This document shows positions 50,331 to 60,643 of a stretch of 64,000 nucleotides of DNA, in pieces. A model generated the notes under the pieces. It was not told where the DNA came from and made no database searches. It saw only the letters and a list, made by a program, of their open reading frames with translations. The stretch spans positions 6,944,001-7,008,000 of the forward strand of contig NZ_JACHMF010000001.1 in assembly GCF_014204895.1 (NCBI RefSeq). Direction: 5' to 3'. A program made the position numbers and the translations under genes. This DNA is from Paractinoplanes abujensis (GTDB lineage Bacteria > Actinomycetota > Actinomycetes > Mycobacteriales > Micromonosporaceae). The stretch's first letter is position 1, and each line of letters begins with the position of its first letter.

Positions 50331-51566
50331 ATGCAGCGGCGCAAGGTGATCGGTTTGGCCGGCGCCGGCGTGGTCGGTGCCGCGACGGCCGGTGCGGTCG
50401 CGTGGCGCTCGACGGCGAACGGCGAGGCGGCGCAGGAAAGCGCGGACAGGATCGCGTTCTACGGTGAGCGGCAGGCGGGCATCATCACGCCCGCGCAGGA
50501 CCGGCTGCACTTCGTCGCGTTCGACGTGATCACCAAGGACAAGGCCGCACTGGTCGACATGCTGCAGTCGTGGACGGCCGCGGCGGCCCGGATGACCCAG
50601 GGCAAGGAGGCCGGCGCCCTGGGGGCGGTCGGCGGCCTGCCCGAGGCGCCGCCCGAGGACACCGGCGAGGCGCTCGGGCTGCCCCCGGCCGATCTCACCC
50701 TCACCATCGGCTTCGGCCCCAGCCTGTTCGACTCCCGGTTCGGCCTGCGCGACAAGAAGCCCGCCGCGCTGGCCGACCTGCCGAAGTTCCCGGGCGACAC
50801 CCTCGATCCGGCCCTGTCCGGCGGCGACCTCTGCGTGCAGGCCTGCGCCAACGATCCGCAGGTGGCCGTGCACGCCATCCGCAACCTGGCCCGGATCGGC
50901 ATGGGCGTGGTGAGCGTCCGCTGGTCCCAGCTCGGGTTCGGGCGTACGTCGTCCACCTCGACCACGCAGGCGACGCCGCGCAACCTGTTCGGCTTCAAGG
51001 ACGGCACGGCCAACCTCAAGGCCGAGGAGACGTCGCTGCTGGACGATCACCTGTGGGTGCGCGCCGGTGACGGACCGGACTGGATGACCGGCGGGTCGTA
51101 CCTGGTCACCCGCAAGATCCGGATGCTGGTCGAGCCGTGGGACCGTACGTCGTTGCTCGAGCAGGAGACAATCTTCGGCCGGAACAAGGGCGAGGGTGCC
51201 CCGCTGACCGGCCGGAGCGAGTTCGACGAGCCTGATTTCGCCGTACGGGGGGATGACGGCGAGCCGGTGATCGCCACCAACGCTCACGTGCGGCTGGCCC
51301 ATCCGACGCAGAACGGCGGCGCCCGGCTGCTGCGTCGCGGCTACAACTTCGTCGACGGCTCGGACGGGCTGGGCCGGCTCGACGCGGGGCTGTTCTTCAT
51401 CGCCTACCAGCGGGATCCGCGCCGCCAGTTCGTGCCGGTGCAGATGCGGCTGGCCCGGCAGGACGAGCTGAACGAATACATCAGGCACGTGTCGAGCGGA
51501 CTGTTCGCCTGCCCGCCCGGGTTGCTCGCGGCCGACGACTTCTGGGGTCGCTCGCTGTTCACGTGA
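50331..51566 (+). CDS. efeB: EfeB deferrochelatase / DyP-type peroxidase
   Basis: 411 residues; GGAGGC directly before the ATG. A twin-arginine signal (QRRKVIGLAGAGVVG) sends a folded haem protein outside. The DyP motif GxxDG is seen in FGFKDGTAN and the proximal haem His in NAHVRLAHP. It is the third member of the EfeUOB system and is thought to oxidise Fe(II) or extract iron from haem for EfeO/EfeU. Confidence 0.93.
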   Translation: MQRRKVIGLAGAGVVGAATAGAVAWRSTANGEAAQESADRIAFYGERQAGIITPAQDRLHFVAFDVITKDKAALVDMLQSWTAAAARMTQGKEAGALGAVGGLPEAPPEDTGEALGLPPADLTLTIGFGPSLFDSRFGLRDKKPAALADLPKFPGDTLDPALSGGDLCVQACANDPQVAVHAIRNLARIGMGVVSVRWSQLGFGRTSSTSTTQATPRNLFGFKDGTANLKAEETSLLDDHLWVRAGDGPDWMTGGSYLVTRKIRMLVEPWDRTSLLEQETIFGRNKGEGAPLTGRSEFDEPDFAVRGDDGEPVIATNAHVRLAHPTQNGGARLLRRGYNFVDGSDGLGRLDAGLFFIAYQRDPRRQFVPVQMRLARQDELNEYIRHVSSGLFACPPGLLAADDFWGRSLFT

Positions 51567-51614
51567 CAGCGATGGCTCATCGAACGCACAGGATTCATCG
51601 ATAGGGTTCGGGGG

Positions 51615-52001
51615 ATGACCACACCGGCGGGGGGTGGCCGGCGCAGGCCCGGCCAGTTGGAGACCGAGATCATGACGGTCCTCGACACCGCGGTGCGGCC
51701 CCTGACCCCCGGCGAGGTCCGCGATCTTCTCGAACCGGACGGATCGCTCGCATACAGCACCGTTGTGACCACTCTCACGCGTTTGTTCGAGAAGGGCGCA
51801 GTGGCCCGTCATCGGGACGGACGGGCCTTTCGATACGGCGCCCTGAGCGCCCCGGCCGGCCTGGTCGCAGACCGGATGAGCCGGTTGATGGCGGTCGAAC
51901 CCGACCGAGCGACGGTCTTACGCCGTTTTGTCGCCAACCTCAGCGCGGACGACGAGCGCCTGCTGCGTGAACTTCTGCAGGAAGATCCCTCCGCCGACTG
52001 A
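51615..52001 (+). CDS. BlaI/MecI/CopY-family transcriptional regulator
   Basis: 128 residues with the penicillinase-repressor winged helix (LETEIMTVLDTAVRPLTPGEV; AYSTVVTTLTRLFEKGAVARHRDGRAFRY) and a C-terminal dimerisation helix. Members repress beta-lactam or copper-resistance genes and are inactivated by a protease partner (BlaR). No BlaR-like gene adjoins it, but the next gene is an exporter, a possible target. Confidence 0.9.
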   Translation: MTTPAGGGRRRPGQLETEIMTVLDTAVRPLTPGEVRDLLEPDGSLAYSTVVTTLTRLFEKGAVARHRDGRAFRYGALSAPAGLVADRMSRLMAVEPDRATVLRRFVANLSADDERLLRELLQEDPSAD

Positions 52002-52145
52002 AACCGTCAGGGTGACTCGCTACCTGAGGGCATGCTGAAAGCGGGATGCTGCCGGTAACGCATCAGTGGCAGCATGGACGTTTCTGTGCGCGGCATCGGC
52101 TGCGCGCTGCCCGGAAACGGGCAAAAGAGCTGGGGGAGTTCTCTC

Positions 52146-53717
52146 GTGACCGATCAAGCCGCCGCGCCTCCGGGCAAGCTCGACGCCGCGGTGCTCAAGA
52201 TCGCCGGGGTGGTGGTGCTCGGCGCGATCATGTCGATCCTCGACATCACCGTCGTCAGCGTCGCCCTTCCGACCTTCCAGAGCGAGTTCGGCGCGACCTA
52301 CGCACAGGTCGCCTGGACCATGACGGGATACACCTTGGCGCTGGCCACGGTGATCCCGCTGAGCGGATGGGCTGCCGACCGGTTCGGCACCAAGCGTCTC
52401 TACATGTTGGCTCTGCTGCTCTTCACCGCGGGCTCGGTGCTCTGCGCCACCGCCGGCTCGATCGAGCAGCTGGTCGCCTACCGGGTCCTGCAGGGCCTCG
52501 GCGGCGGCATGCTCATGCCGATCGGCATGACGATCATGACCCGGGCCGCGGGCCCGGAGCGGATCGGCCGGCTGATGGCCGTGCTGGGCGTGCCGATGCT
52601 GCTCGGCCCGATCGGCGGCCCGATCCTGGGCGGCTGGCTGATCGAGGCCGCGAGCTGGCACTGGGTGTTCCTGATCAACCTGCCGATCGGCGTCATCGGC
52701 CTGATCTACGCGCAGCTCGCGCTGCCCAAGGACGAGCCGCACAAGTCGGAGGCGTTCGACTTCGTCGGCATGCTGATGCTGTCGCCGGGTCTCGCCCTGT
52801 TCCTCTACGGCGTCTCGTCGCTGCCCGAGGAGGGCACGATCACGGCGACCAAGGTGTGGACGACGATGCTGATCGGCACGGTGCTGGTCGTCGCGTTCGT
52901 CATCTACTCGTTCAAGCCGAAGCACCCGCTGCTCGACCTGCGGCTGCTGAAGAACCGCAACCTGAGCGTCGCGAGCATCTCGCTGTTCGTCTTCGTGATC
53001 GCGTTCATGGGCGCCGGTCTGCTCTTCCCGAGCTACTTCCTGCAGGTGCGGGGCGAGTCGACCCTCGACGCCGGTCTGCTGATGGCCCCGCAGGGCATCG
53101 GCGCCGTGCTGACCATGCCGATCGCGGGCATGCTGGCCGACAAGATCCCGGTCGGGCGCACGGTGCCCTTCGCGATGACGCTGATCGCGGTCGGCTTCTT
53201 CGGGTTCACCCAGGTCGGCACGGACACGTCGTATCTGTTCCTGTGCGGCTCGCTGTTCGTGATGGGTCTGGGCATGGGCGGCACGATGATGCCGATCATG
53301 ACTTCGGCGCTGCGGACGCTGCAGCCGCTCGAGGTGGCCCGCGGCTCCACGCTGGTCAACATCCTGCAGCAGATCGGTGGCTCGATCGGCACCGCGATCA
53401 TGTCGGTGATCCTGACCAGCCGGCTCAACGGTTCGCCCGAGGTGCCGGGGGCGGTCAACCCGCAGACCGGTGAGACGTTCACCGAGGCGGACATCGCGAT
53501 CGCCAACAACCACGGTGCGAACATTCCGGCGCCGCCGGAAATCATCGAGCGGGGCCTGCAGTTCGCGGCCGACTCGTTCTCGACCACGTTCTGGGTCGGC
53601 TTTGCGCTGGTGCTGGCGACGTTCATCCCGATCGCGTTCCTGCCGCGCAAGCGCCGGGCGACCCCGCCCGGAGCGCCGGGCGAGCCCGCGGTCGAGGCGC
53701 CCATCCTCATGCACTGA
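52146..53717 (+). CDS. DHA2-family (EmrB/QacA) MFS multidrug transporter
   Basis: 523 residues from a GTG with GGGGAG eight bases upstream; the ATG at 52074 is less likely. About 14 membrane helices. Helix 1 ends ILDITVVSVALPTF, motif A is ADRFGTKRLY and motif C is GPIGGPILGGWL. The family expels drugs and dyes by proton antiport. It lies 144 bp after the BlaI-type repressor, which may control it. A terminator follows. Confidence 0.92.
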   Translation: MTDQAAAPPGKLDAAVLKIAGVVVLGAIMSILDITVVSVALPTFQSEFGATYAQVAWTMTGYTLALATVIPLSGWAADRFGTKRLYMLALLLFTAGSVLCATAGSIEQLVAYRVLQGLGGGMLMPIGMTIMTRAAGPERIGRLMAVLGVPMLLGPIGGPILGGWLIEAASWHWVFLINLPIGVIGLIYAQLALPKDEPHKSEAFDFVGMLMLSPGLALFLYGVSSLPEEGTITATKVWTTMLIGTVLVVAFVIYSFKPKHPLLDLRLLKNRNLSVASISLFVFVIAFMGAGLLFPSYFLQVRGESTLDAGLLMAPQGIGAVLTMPIAGMLADKIPVGRTVPFAMTLIAVGFFGFTQVGTDTSYLFLCGSLFVMGLGMGGTMMPIMTSALRTLQPLEVARGSTLVNILQQIGGSIGTAIMSVILTSRLNGSPEVPGAVNPQTGETFTEADIAIANNHGANIPAPPEIIERGLQFAADSFSTTFWVGFALVLATFIPIAFLPRKRRATPPGAPGEPAVEAPILMH

Positions 53718-53733
53718 GAACTATTCGCATTTC

Positions 53734-53764
53734 CGCCCCGTCTTCCGTTCCGGGAGGCGGGGCG
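53734..53764 (+). terminator. Intrinsic terminator after the DHA2 transporter
   Basis: A stem CGCCCCG/CGGGGCG with an inner pairing CTTCC/GGGAG, followed by TTTCC. Confidence 0.6.
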
Positions 53765-53938
53765 TTTCCATAAGCCTGTAACAAAGGCGGACAACGAGTA
53801 CCGCCAAAACGATCGATAAGGGTCTGTATACCGGGCATTCACCTGCTGCAATGCTTAACCGTTACCCGAACGAGAATCGATCGTCATGCGGCTTCCCTAG
53901 CCTCCGGCGGATCACCTGCTTCCGGAGGACAATCTTCC

Positions 53939-56900
53939 ATGCATCGATATTTGCGCCGCGGCCCGTCCGCGGCGGCGCTCCGAGCGATCGGCGCCGCCGC
54001 GCTCGCGACCGCGATCGGCGTGAGCCTGGCCGGACCGGCCGTGGCCGCCGCGCCGGGCGACCCGTTCATCAGTGAGATCCACTACGACAACGCCGGCACC
54101 GACACCGGTGAGGCCGTCGAGGTGCAGGCCCCGGCCGGCACCGACCTGACCGGCTGGCAGATCGTCCTCTACAACGGCAACGGCGGCGCGGCCTACAACA
54201 CGGCCACGCTCAGCGGCGCCGTGCCGGCGGCCGGTGTGGTCGTCCAGAACTACCCGGCGGACGGCATCCAGAACGGCGCGCCCGACGGCGTGGCTCTGGT
54301 CAAGCCGGACGGCTCGGTCGCCGAGTTCCTCAGCTACGAGGGCGTGATGACCGGCACCGGCGGCCCGGCCAACGGTCTGACCAGCACGGACATCGGTGTC
54401 TCGGAGATCGCCTCGACGCCCGTCGGGCACTCGCTGCAGAAGCTCGACGGCACATGGCAGGCCCCGGCGGCCAGTTCCTTCGGCGTTCTGAACAAGAACA
54501 CGCCTGAGGAGCCCGGTGAGCCGGCTTCCTGCGACACGGCCGTGACCCACACGATCGCCCAGGTGCAGGGCACCGGCGCGGCCACCCCCGTGGCCAACAC
54601 CAAGGTCACCGTCGAGGGTGTCGTGACCGCCGACCACCGTACGGGTGGCTACAACGGCGTCTACGTGCAGACCGCGGGCACCGGTGGGGACCGCCCGGTC
54701 ACGGCCGGCACCGCCTCGGACGCCGTCTTCGTCTACTTCGGCACCAGCGTGGCCAACGCGCCGACGGTGAAGATCGGCGACCGGGTACGGGTCACCGGCA
54801 CGGTCACCGAGTTCAACGGGCTCACCGAGATCACCACCACGGCCCAGGGTGACACCGCCGTCTGCGCGAGCGGCGTCGCGCTGCCCGCCCCGGTGGCGCT
54901 GAGCCTGCCGCTGGCCGACGCGGCCCGCGAGTCGGTCGAGTCGATGCTGGTCGCGCCCGTGGGGGCGTACACGGTCGCGGACGTCTACAACACCAACCGG
55001 TACGGCGAGATCATCCTGGCCGCCGGCAACGAGGTCGCCCCGATCCCGACCGACCTGGCCCGCCCCGGTTCGGCCGAGGCCCTGGCGATCAAGGCCGACA
55101 ACAAGGCCCGCCGGATCCTGGTCGACGACGGCCGCACCACCAACCTGGCCGAGGCCGGGCTCGCGCCCGCGTACCTGACCAAGGACAACCCCATCCGGGT
55201 CGGCGACACCGTCGAGAAGTTCGGCCCGAGCGTGCTGAGCTTCGGCTTCAGCGAGTGGCGCCTGCAGCCGGTCGACCCGGCCGCCCTGCAGACCACGTTC
55301 AAGGACACCAATCCCCGTACGCCGGCTCCGGCCGACGTCGGTGGTGACCTCCGGGTGGCCAGCTTCAACGTGCTCAACTACTTCGTCCACTTCGGTGGCG
55401 AGGCCCGCGGCGCCACCGACGCGGCCGCGCTGGCCAAGCAGCAGGCAAAGATCGTCTCGGCGATCAGCGCGCTGGACGCCGACGTCGTCGCGCTCATGGA
55501 GATCGAGAACTCGGTCCGCTTCGAGCCCGACGACCCCCAGGTGGCGCTGAAGACGCTGGTGGGCGCGCTGAACGCGAAGGACGGCGCGGGCACGTGGGAC
55601 TACGTGCGCTCGCCGGCCGACCTGCCCGGCCCCGAGCAGCAGGACTTCATCACCACGGCGATCATCTTCAAGCCGGCCGCGGTCACCCCGAAGGGCGCCG
55701 CGCGCTCGGTGAACGACGAGTCGGTGTGGGCGAACGCCCGGGAGCCGATCGCGCAGACCTTCACCGCCGGTACGGCCACCTTCACCGTGGTCGCCAACCA
55801 CCTGAAGTCCAAGAGCGCGTCGACCCCGCCGAGCGGTGACAACGTGGACACCGGGGACGGGCAGGGCGCGTACAACGGGGACCGCAAGCGGCAGGCCGCC
55901 GCGCTGGCCACGTTCGTGAAGTCGCTCGGCACCGACGACGTGCTCCTGCTGGGCGACTTCAACGCGTACAGCCAGGAGGACCCGATCCAGGTGCTGGCCG
56001 ACGCGGGATACCGGAACATCGCGGGCGCGGACGAGAAGTCGTACGTCTTCGGTGGTGAGTCGGGCTCGCTCGACCATGCCCTCGCGAGCGCCTCGCTGGC
56101 GTCGAAGGTGACCGGCGTGGACGTCTGGAACATCAACTCGGTCGAGTCGTTCGCCTACGAGTACGACGGCTATGCGCCGTTCTACAGCGCCGACCCGTAC
56201 CGGGCCAGCGACCACGACCCGGTCGTCGTGGGCCTCAGGACCGGCAACGCCGGCCCGGTGGACCTGCAGCTGCTCAGCATCAACGACTTCCACGGCCGCC
56301 TCGAGCCGCCCACCGCCGGCAACGGGGGCGCGGCCCAGCTCGTCGGCATGGTCAACGAGCTACGCAAGGCCAACCCGAACACCGCGTGGATCTCGGCCGG
56401 TGACAACATCGGCGCGTCCACGTTCATCTCCGCGATCGACGATGACAACCCGACGATCGACGTGCTAAACGCGGGCAAGCTGGCCGTCTCGGCGGTCGGC
56501 AACCACGAGTTCGACAAGGGCCTGGCCGACCTGCAGGGTCGCGTCGAGGACCGGGCGGACTTCCCGTATCTGGCGGCCAACGTCTACAAGAACGGCGAGC
56601 GGGTGCTGCCCGGCTACAGCGTGCAGACGCTGGGCGGGGTCAAGGTCGGCTACATCGGCGTCGTCACCGAGCAGACCGCGGCGCTGGTCAGCCCGGACGG
56701 CATCGCCGGCGTCGAGTTCCGCGACCCGGTGGCCGAGGCCAACACCCTGGCCGCGCAGCTCTCCGACGGCAACGAGGCCAACGGCGAGGCCGACGTGCTC
56801 GTGCTCCTGGCCCACGAGGGTGCGGCGACCGAGAACATCGGCTCGGCGGCGGCGCTGCAGGCCGACCCGGTCTTCGGCGACTTCACCCGGGTGAGCGCCG

Positions 56901-58708
56901 AGATCGACGCGATCTTCAGCGGGCACACCCACCAGCCGTACGCGTTCGAGGTTCCCGTCCCCGGCACCGACCGGACCCGTCCGGTGATCCAGGCCGAGGA
57001 CTACGGACTGCGGGTCGGCAAGGCCGTGCTCACCGTCGACCCGGCCACCAAGACGGTCACCAACTCGACGGCCGAGCTGCTCAACGTGACCGGCTACCCG
57101 GCCGACGCCGCGGTGGCCGACATCGTGGCCAAGGCCAAGGTCACCGCGGACGAGCTGGGCAAGCGGCCGCTGGGCAAGATCACGGCGGACATCAAGCGGG
57201 CCTACAGCGCCGCGGGCGCCGAGGACCGGGGCGCCGAATCCGTGCTGGGCAACTTCATCGCCGACGTCCAGCTCAGCCAGACCAGCGCGGCCGGCCGGGG
57301 TGGGGCCCAGATCGCCTTCATGAACCCGGGCGGGCTGCGGGCCGACCTGCTCTACGGCACCGACGGCACGGTCACCTACGCCAACGCGTTCTCGGTGCAG
57401 CCCTTCTCCAACGACGTGGTCACCCAGACGCTGACCGGTGCGCAGATCAAGCAGGTGCTCGAGGAGCAGTGGCAGCCGGCGGGCGCGTCCCGCCCGGTGC
57501 TGCACCTCGGCTCGTCCAAGGGCCTCACCTACTCGTACGACGTGAACCAGCCGCGGGGCTCGAAGATCATTGCTTCCAGCCTCAAGCTGAACGGCGTCGT
57601 GCTCAATCCGACGGGCACCTACCGGGTCACGTCGAACTCGTTCCTGGCCGCGGGTGGCGACAACTTCACCACGCTCGGACAGGGCACGAACCGCGTCACC
57701 ACCGGCGACAACGACCTCACCATGCTGGTCAACTACTTCGCCGCGAATTCGCCGGTCACCGCCGACCCCGTGGCGCGCAGCACGCCCGGCACGGCCACCC
57801 CGGCCGACACCACGCCGCCGACCGGCACGTTCGAGCTGGGCGCCACCGCGCTCTGGCCGGGCCAGCCGATGACGCTGACCCCGGTCGCGCTGGGCGACGA
57901 CGTCAGCGCCGCCGACAAGATCAAGAAGGTCGTGTCCTGGGGTGACGGCACCACGTCGGAGAGCCTGACCCACACGTACGCCAAGGCCGGCGACTACACC
58001 GTCTCGGTGCAGCTGACCGACGAGGCGGGCAACCAGGCGGCGGCCACCATCGAGGGCGCCGCGGTCGTCAAGGTCACGGCGCAGCCCAAGGGCGTGTATC
58101 TGCTGGCCCCGCAGTCGATCTGGGCCGGGCAGACCACCGTGCTCGCGGTGAGCAAGGTCAGCGGCGCCTCGAAGCTGGTCATCGCCTGGGGTGACGGCGC
58201 CACGTCCGACATGTCGGCCAACGGCGCCCTGATCTCGCACACCTACACCAAGGCCGGCACCTTCACGGTCACGGTCACGCCGCACAACGCGGCCGGTGCG
58301 GGCACGGCCGTCAAGGCCGGCTCGGTCAAGGTCACGGCCGACACGTACGCCCCCGGCGTGCGCTTCGTGCCGCCGCTGATCCCGTCCTCGGCCTCGGCCT
58401 GGCGCTCGCTGAACGGCCTGGCCAGTGACACCGGCCTGGGCGTGGCCACGGTCTCGGCCACGCTGATCCAGGAGCGCTCGGGTCAGTGGCACTACTTCGA
58501 CGGCGCCCAGTGGGTCAAGGCGTCCTCGCAGACCGACGCCGCGGCCAAGGCCAAGGTCCTGACCGACGCACCGCTGCCCGTCCTGGGCGTGTGGAGCATC
58601 GGCCTCCGGGGCGTCGAGAAGGGCACGCTGAAGGTCACCTACTGGGCGACCGACCGAGCCGGCAACGACTCGGTGAAGCAGTCCTACACAGCGAAGATCA
58701 CCAAGTAG
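53939..58708 (+). CDS. Secreted ExeM/NucH-type nuclease fused to metallophosphatase/5'-nucleotidase
   Basis: 1589 residues; GGAGG about eleven bases before the ATG. A signal peptide (1-35) leads to a lamin-tail-like domain (about 40-145) and an OB-fold segment (about 195-300). An endonuclease/exonuclease/phosphatase domain follows (about 469-767; FNVLNYF, ALMEIENS, LGDFNAYS, SDHDPVVV). A calcineurin-like phosphatase comes next (about 774-1000; INDFHGRLEP, GDNIGAS, GNHEFDKG, SGHTHQPY), then a 5'-nucleotidase C-terminal domain (about 1074-1262) and PKD-like repeats. It could cut extracellular DNA and then strip phosphate from the nucleotides in one chain, a phosphate and nucleoside scavenging function. 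The gene is monocistronic and ends at a strong terminator. Confidence 0.88.
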   Translation: MHRYLRRGPSAAALRAIGAAALATAIGVSLAGPAVAAAPGDPFISEIHYDNAGTDTGEAVEVQAPAGTDLTGWQIVLYNGNGGAAYNTATLSGAVPAAGVVVQNYPADGIQNGAPDGVALVKPDGSVAEFLSYEGVMTGTGGPANGLTSTDIGVSEIASTPVGHSLQKLDGTWQAPAASSFGVLNKNTPEEPGEPASCDTAVTHTIAQVQGTGAATPVANTKVTVEGVVTADHRTGGYNGVYVQTAGTGGDRPVTAGTASDAVFVYFGTSVANAPTVKIGDRVRVTGTVTEFNGLTEITTTAQGDTAVCASGVALPAPVALSLPLADAARESVESMLVAPVGAYTVADVYNTNRYGEIILAAGNEVAPIPTDLARPGSAEALAIKADNKARRILVDDGRTTNLAEAGLAPAYLTKDNPIRVGDTVEKFGPSVLSFGFSEWRLQPVDPAALQTTFKDTNPRTPAPADVGGDLRVASFNVLNYFVHFGGEARGATDAAALAKQQAKIVSAISALDADVVALMEIENSVRFEPDDPQVALKTLVGALNAKDGAGTWDYVRSPADLPGPEQQDFITTAIIFKPAAVTPKGAARSVNDESVWANAREPIAQTFTAGTATFTVVANHLKSKSASTPPSGDNVDTGDGQGAYNGDRKRQAAALATFVKSLGTDDVLLLGDFNAYSQEDPIQVLADAGYRNIAGADEKSYVFGGESGSLDHALASASLASKVTGVDVWNINSVESFAYEYDGYAPFYSADPYRASDHDPVVVGLRTGNAGPVDLQLLSINDFHGRLEPPTAGNGGAAQLVGMVNELRKANPNTAWISAGDNIGASTFISAIDDDNPTIDVLNAGKLAVSAVGNHEFDKGLADLQGRVEDRADFPYLAANVYKNGERVLPGYSVQTLGGVKVGYIGVVTEQTAALVSPDGIAGVEFRDPVAEANTLAAQLSDGNEANGEADVLVLLAHEGAATENIGSAAALQADPVFGDFTRVSAEIDAIFSGHTHQPYAFEVPVPGTDRTRPVIQAEDYGLRVGKAVLTVDPATKTVTNSTAELLNVTGYPADAAVADIVAKAKVTADELGKRPLGKITADIKRAYSAAGAEDRGAESVLGNFIADVQLSQTSAAGRGGAQIAFMNPGGLRADLLYGTDGTVTYANAFSVQPFSNDVVTQTLTGAQIKQVLEEQWQPAGASRPVLHLGSSKGLTYSYDVNQPRGSKIIASSLKLNGVVLNPTGTYRVTSNSFLAAGGDNFTTLGQGTNRVTTGDNDLTMLVNYFAANSPVTADPVARSTPGTATPADTTPPTGTFELGATALWPGQPMTLTPVALGDDVSAADKIKKVVSWGDGTTSESLTHTYAKAGDYTVSVQLTDEAGNQAAATIEGAAVVKVTAQPKGVYLLAPQSIWAGQTTVLAVSKVSGASKLVIAWGDGATSDMSANGALISHTYTKAGTFTVTVTPHNAAGAGTAVKAGSVKVTADTYAPGVRFVPPLIPSSASAWRSLNGLASDTGLGVATVSATLIQERSGQWHYFDGAQWVKASSQTDAAAKAKVLTDAPLPVLGVWSIGLRGVEKGTLKVTYWATDRAGNDSVKQSYTAKITK

Positions 58709-58717
58709 CGGCACACG

Positions 58718-58756
58718 CGAACGCCCCCGCCTCCACACTGGAGGCGGGGGCGTTCG
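58718..58756. terminator. Strong bidirectional terminator
   Basis: A perfect 17-bp stem CGAACGCCCCCGCCTCC / GGAGGCGGGGGCGTTCG with a 5-nt loop separates the nuclease and the facing beta-propeller gene. Confidence 0.9.
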
Positions 58757-58769
58757 GCGTACGCGGGCC

Positions 58770-60569
58770 TCAGTTGGTGAAGAGGAAGTAGATCGGTGCG
58801 CTGGACGTCATGTAGTTGACGTTGTCGTTCCCGTTGACGCCGTCCGAGTAGAAGGCCCGTGCGCGGTAGATCTGGCCGGTCGGGTGGCTCCCGCCCAGGG
58901 TGGTGTACGACTTGCCCGCCTTGTCCAGGGGCGTCGTCTTCGGGGAGAACCCGCGGGCCGGGCGCCACCGGTCGGTGACCCACATCTCGACCACGAACTG
59001 CGCCTTGCGACCCGGGTAGGCGGTCATCGTCGTGGCGAAGTACGGCGAGACCGACTTGCGGAAGTAGGCGTAGGTGATCGCGGCCGGCTTGGTGGTCTTG
59101 TAGTGCCGCGTCACGGCGATCTTGGCCGATACCTCTGTGTAGAGCGTCGCCTTGACCTCCTTGGGCAGCCGGGCCGCGTCACCGGTGAACTTGGCCGACA
59201 CGGTGGTGTTGCGGGTCATCTTGACCGGCACCGAGACGATTCCCGCACTGTTCGACTTGGCCCGGGTGACCAGGCGCATCGGCAGGTCGCCACCCCACGG
59301 GTCGGCCCAGATCTCGACCACCAGACCGGGGTCGCCGATTCTGGCCGTGAGGTTCACCGTTGAGCCGTACTTGCTGACCGTGCCCTGGCCGCCGACCGTG
59401 AGCGAAACCGGGACCCGGGTCGTGGAGGTCGGCTTGGGCTGAGGGGCCGGGGTGGTCGGGGCCGGGGTCGTGGCCGTCGGCCGGGGGTCGGGGTCGTTGG
59501 CCACCCACAGCCGGTACTCGTGTTCGCTGTTGTGACTGAGCACGAAGAGCCGTGGGCCGTCCGGCTGCCACGCGACGAGGTCGACGTTGTCCGGGCCGCG
59601 GTCGGCCTGGGTGGACGGCAGCACGAACTTCTGGGCCGCGGTCTCGGAGCCGCGCGGATAGATGGAGACGTCGGTCCCGATGTCGAAGTTGTTCCACCCG
59701 ATCGCAACCCGCCCGTCCGGGCCGGCGTCGACGCTGTTCGCGGTCTCGCAGGTCTCCGCGTAGGCGGGAGTGCGCAGGTGCGGCGTCGCCACCGCGGATT
59801 TCCACAGGCGGCAGTTCTTCCACCCGATCAGCCCGGCGCCGTCGGCGGTGACCACCGCGCCCCGCAGGAAGTCGTCGGTGAACCGGGCGGTGCCCTGATG
59901 CTGCTCGGTGCCGTCGGCGGCGATGGTGTAGGTGGCCAGGTTGCCGTTGGCGTTCATCTGGGTGGAGGCCTCGGCCACGATCAGCCGGCCGGGCACGGTG
60001 GGCGAGGTGAGCAGCGCGGGGGACCCGGTGAACGAGGTGCCGTCGGACTGGGGATCGTGCACGCGCAGCACCCGGTCGGCCGGTTCCAGCACCCCGAAGT
60101 TGCCGGCCCACGAACCGGCCGCGTCGCCGTCGTAGCCGAACCAGATCTGCCGGCCCATCGTGGCGACGGTTCTCGGGAAGATCTTCGGGTCGACCGAGTA
60201 GCGCACCTGCTCGGTGACCGTGGCCGCGTCGAAGGAGACGATCGCGTGCGCGTCGGCGACCGCCGCGTAGAGCGTCTTCGCGTCGGCCGAGAGCGTGAGC
60301 CCGGAGACGCCCGGCAGGCCGGTCCGGGTGCTGACCACCGCGCCGCGATAGTCGGTGACGATCAGCTTGCCCCCGAACGGGTCGCTGACCAGCACATGCT
60401 TGTGGAGCGGGTCGACCAGGAGGTCGCCGGGAACGCCTTCGACAGTCAGCAGGCGGCCGTCGGCCAGCTCGGTGTCGGCGGCCGAGGCCGACCCCGTGCC
60501 GATCGCGACGACGACGGCGGCCGAGCAGGCGACACCGGCCGCCACGAGGGCGACGCGAAGTTTGCGCAT
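58770..60569 (-). CDS. Secreted beta-propeller protein (YncE/WD40-like)
   Basis: 599 residues; AGGGGAG upstream sets the ATG. Signal peptide at 1-30. The N-terminal about 330 residues contain repeated blades (LLVDPLHKHVLVSDPFGGKLIV; SADAKTLYAAVADAHAIVSFD) of a YncE- or lactonase-like propeller. A Pro/Thr linker (about 355-385) leads to two Ig-like beta domains. No catalytic residues are evident. It lies between the nuclease and the GDPD, and may bind or scaffold a surface component. Confidence 0.8.
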   Translation of the reverse strand: MRKLRVALVAAGVACSAAVVVAIGTGSASAADTELADGRLLTVEGVPGDLLVDPLHKHVLVSDPFGGKLIVTDYRGAVVSTRTGLPGVSGLTLSADAKTLYAAVADAHAIVSFDAATVTEQVRYSVDPKIFPRTVATMGRQIWFGYDGDAAGSWAGNFGVLEPADRVLRVHDPQSDGTSFTGSPALLTSPTVPGRLIVAEASTQMNANGNLATYTIAADGTEQHQGTARFTDDFLRGAVVTADGAGLIGWKNCRLWKSAVATPHLRTPAYAETCETANSVDAGPDGRVAIGWNNFDIGTDVSIYPRGSETAAQKFVLPSTQADRGPDNVDLVAWQPDGPRLFVLSHNSEHEYRLWVANDPDPRPTATTPAPTTPAPQPKPTSTTRVPVSLTVGGQGTVSKYGSTVNLTARIGDPGLVVEIWADPWGGDLPMRLVTRAKSNSAGIVSVPVKMTRNTTVSAKFTGDAARLPKEVKATLYTEVSAKIAVTRHYKTTKPAAITYAYFRKSVSPYFATTMTAYPGRKAQFVVEMWVTDRWRPARGFSPKTTPLDKAGKSYTTLGGSHPTGQIYRARAFYSDGVNGNDNVNYMTSSAPIYFLFTN

Positions 60570-60643
60570 TTTCAGAGGGCTCCCCTAAGAAGGAACAGTC
60601 GGCACAGGGTACGCGAACTGTCGATCTTGGAGGAGCCCTGAAG

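Noticed and set aside
53718..53938. PHO box before the nuclease/nucleotidase
   Set aside because: ATTCACC and GTTACCC fragments occur but not as the properly spaced direct repeat of GTTCACC units.
53912..58738. Two very long minus-strand frames opposite the nuclease/nucleotidase
   Set aside because: The plus-strand frame has a signal peptide and six recognised domains. The antisense frames are Arg/Gly/Val-rich GC shadows.
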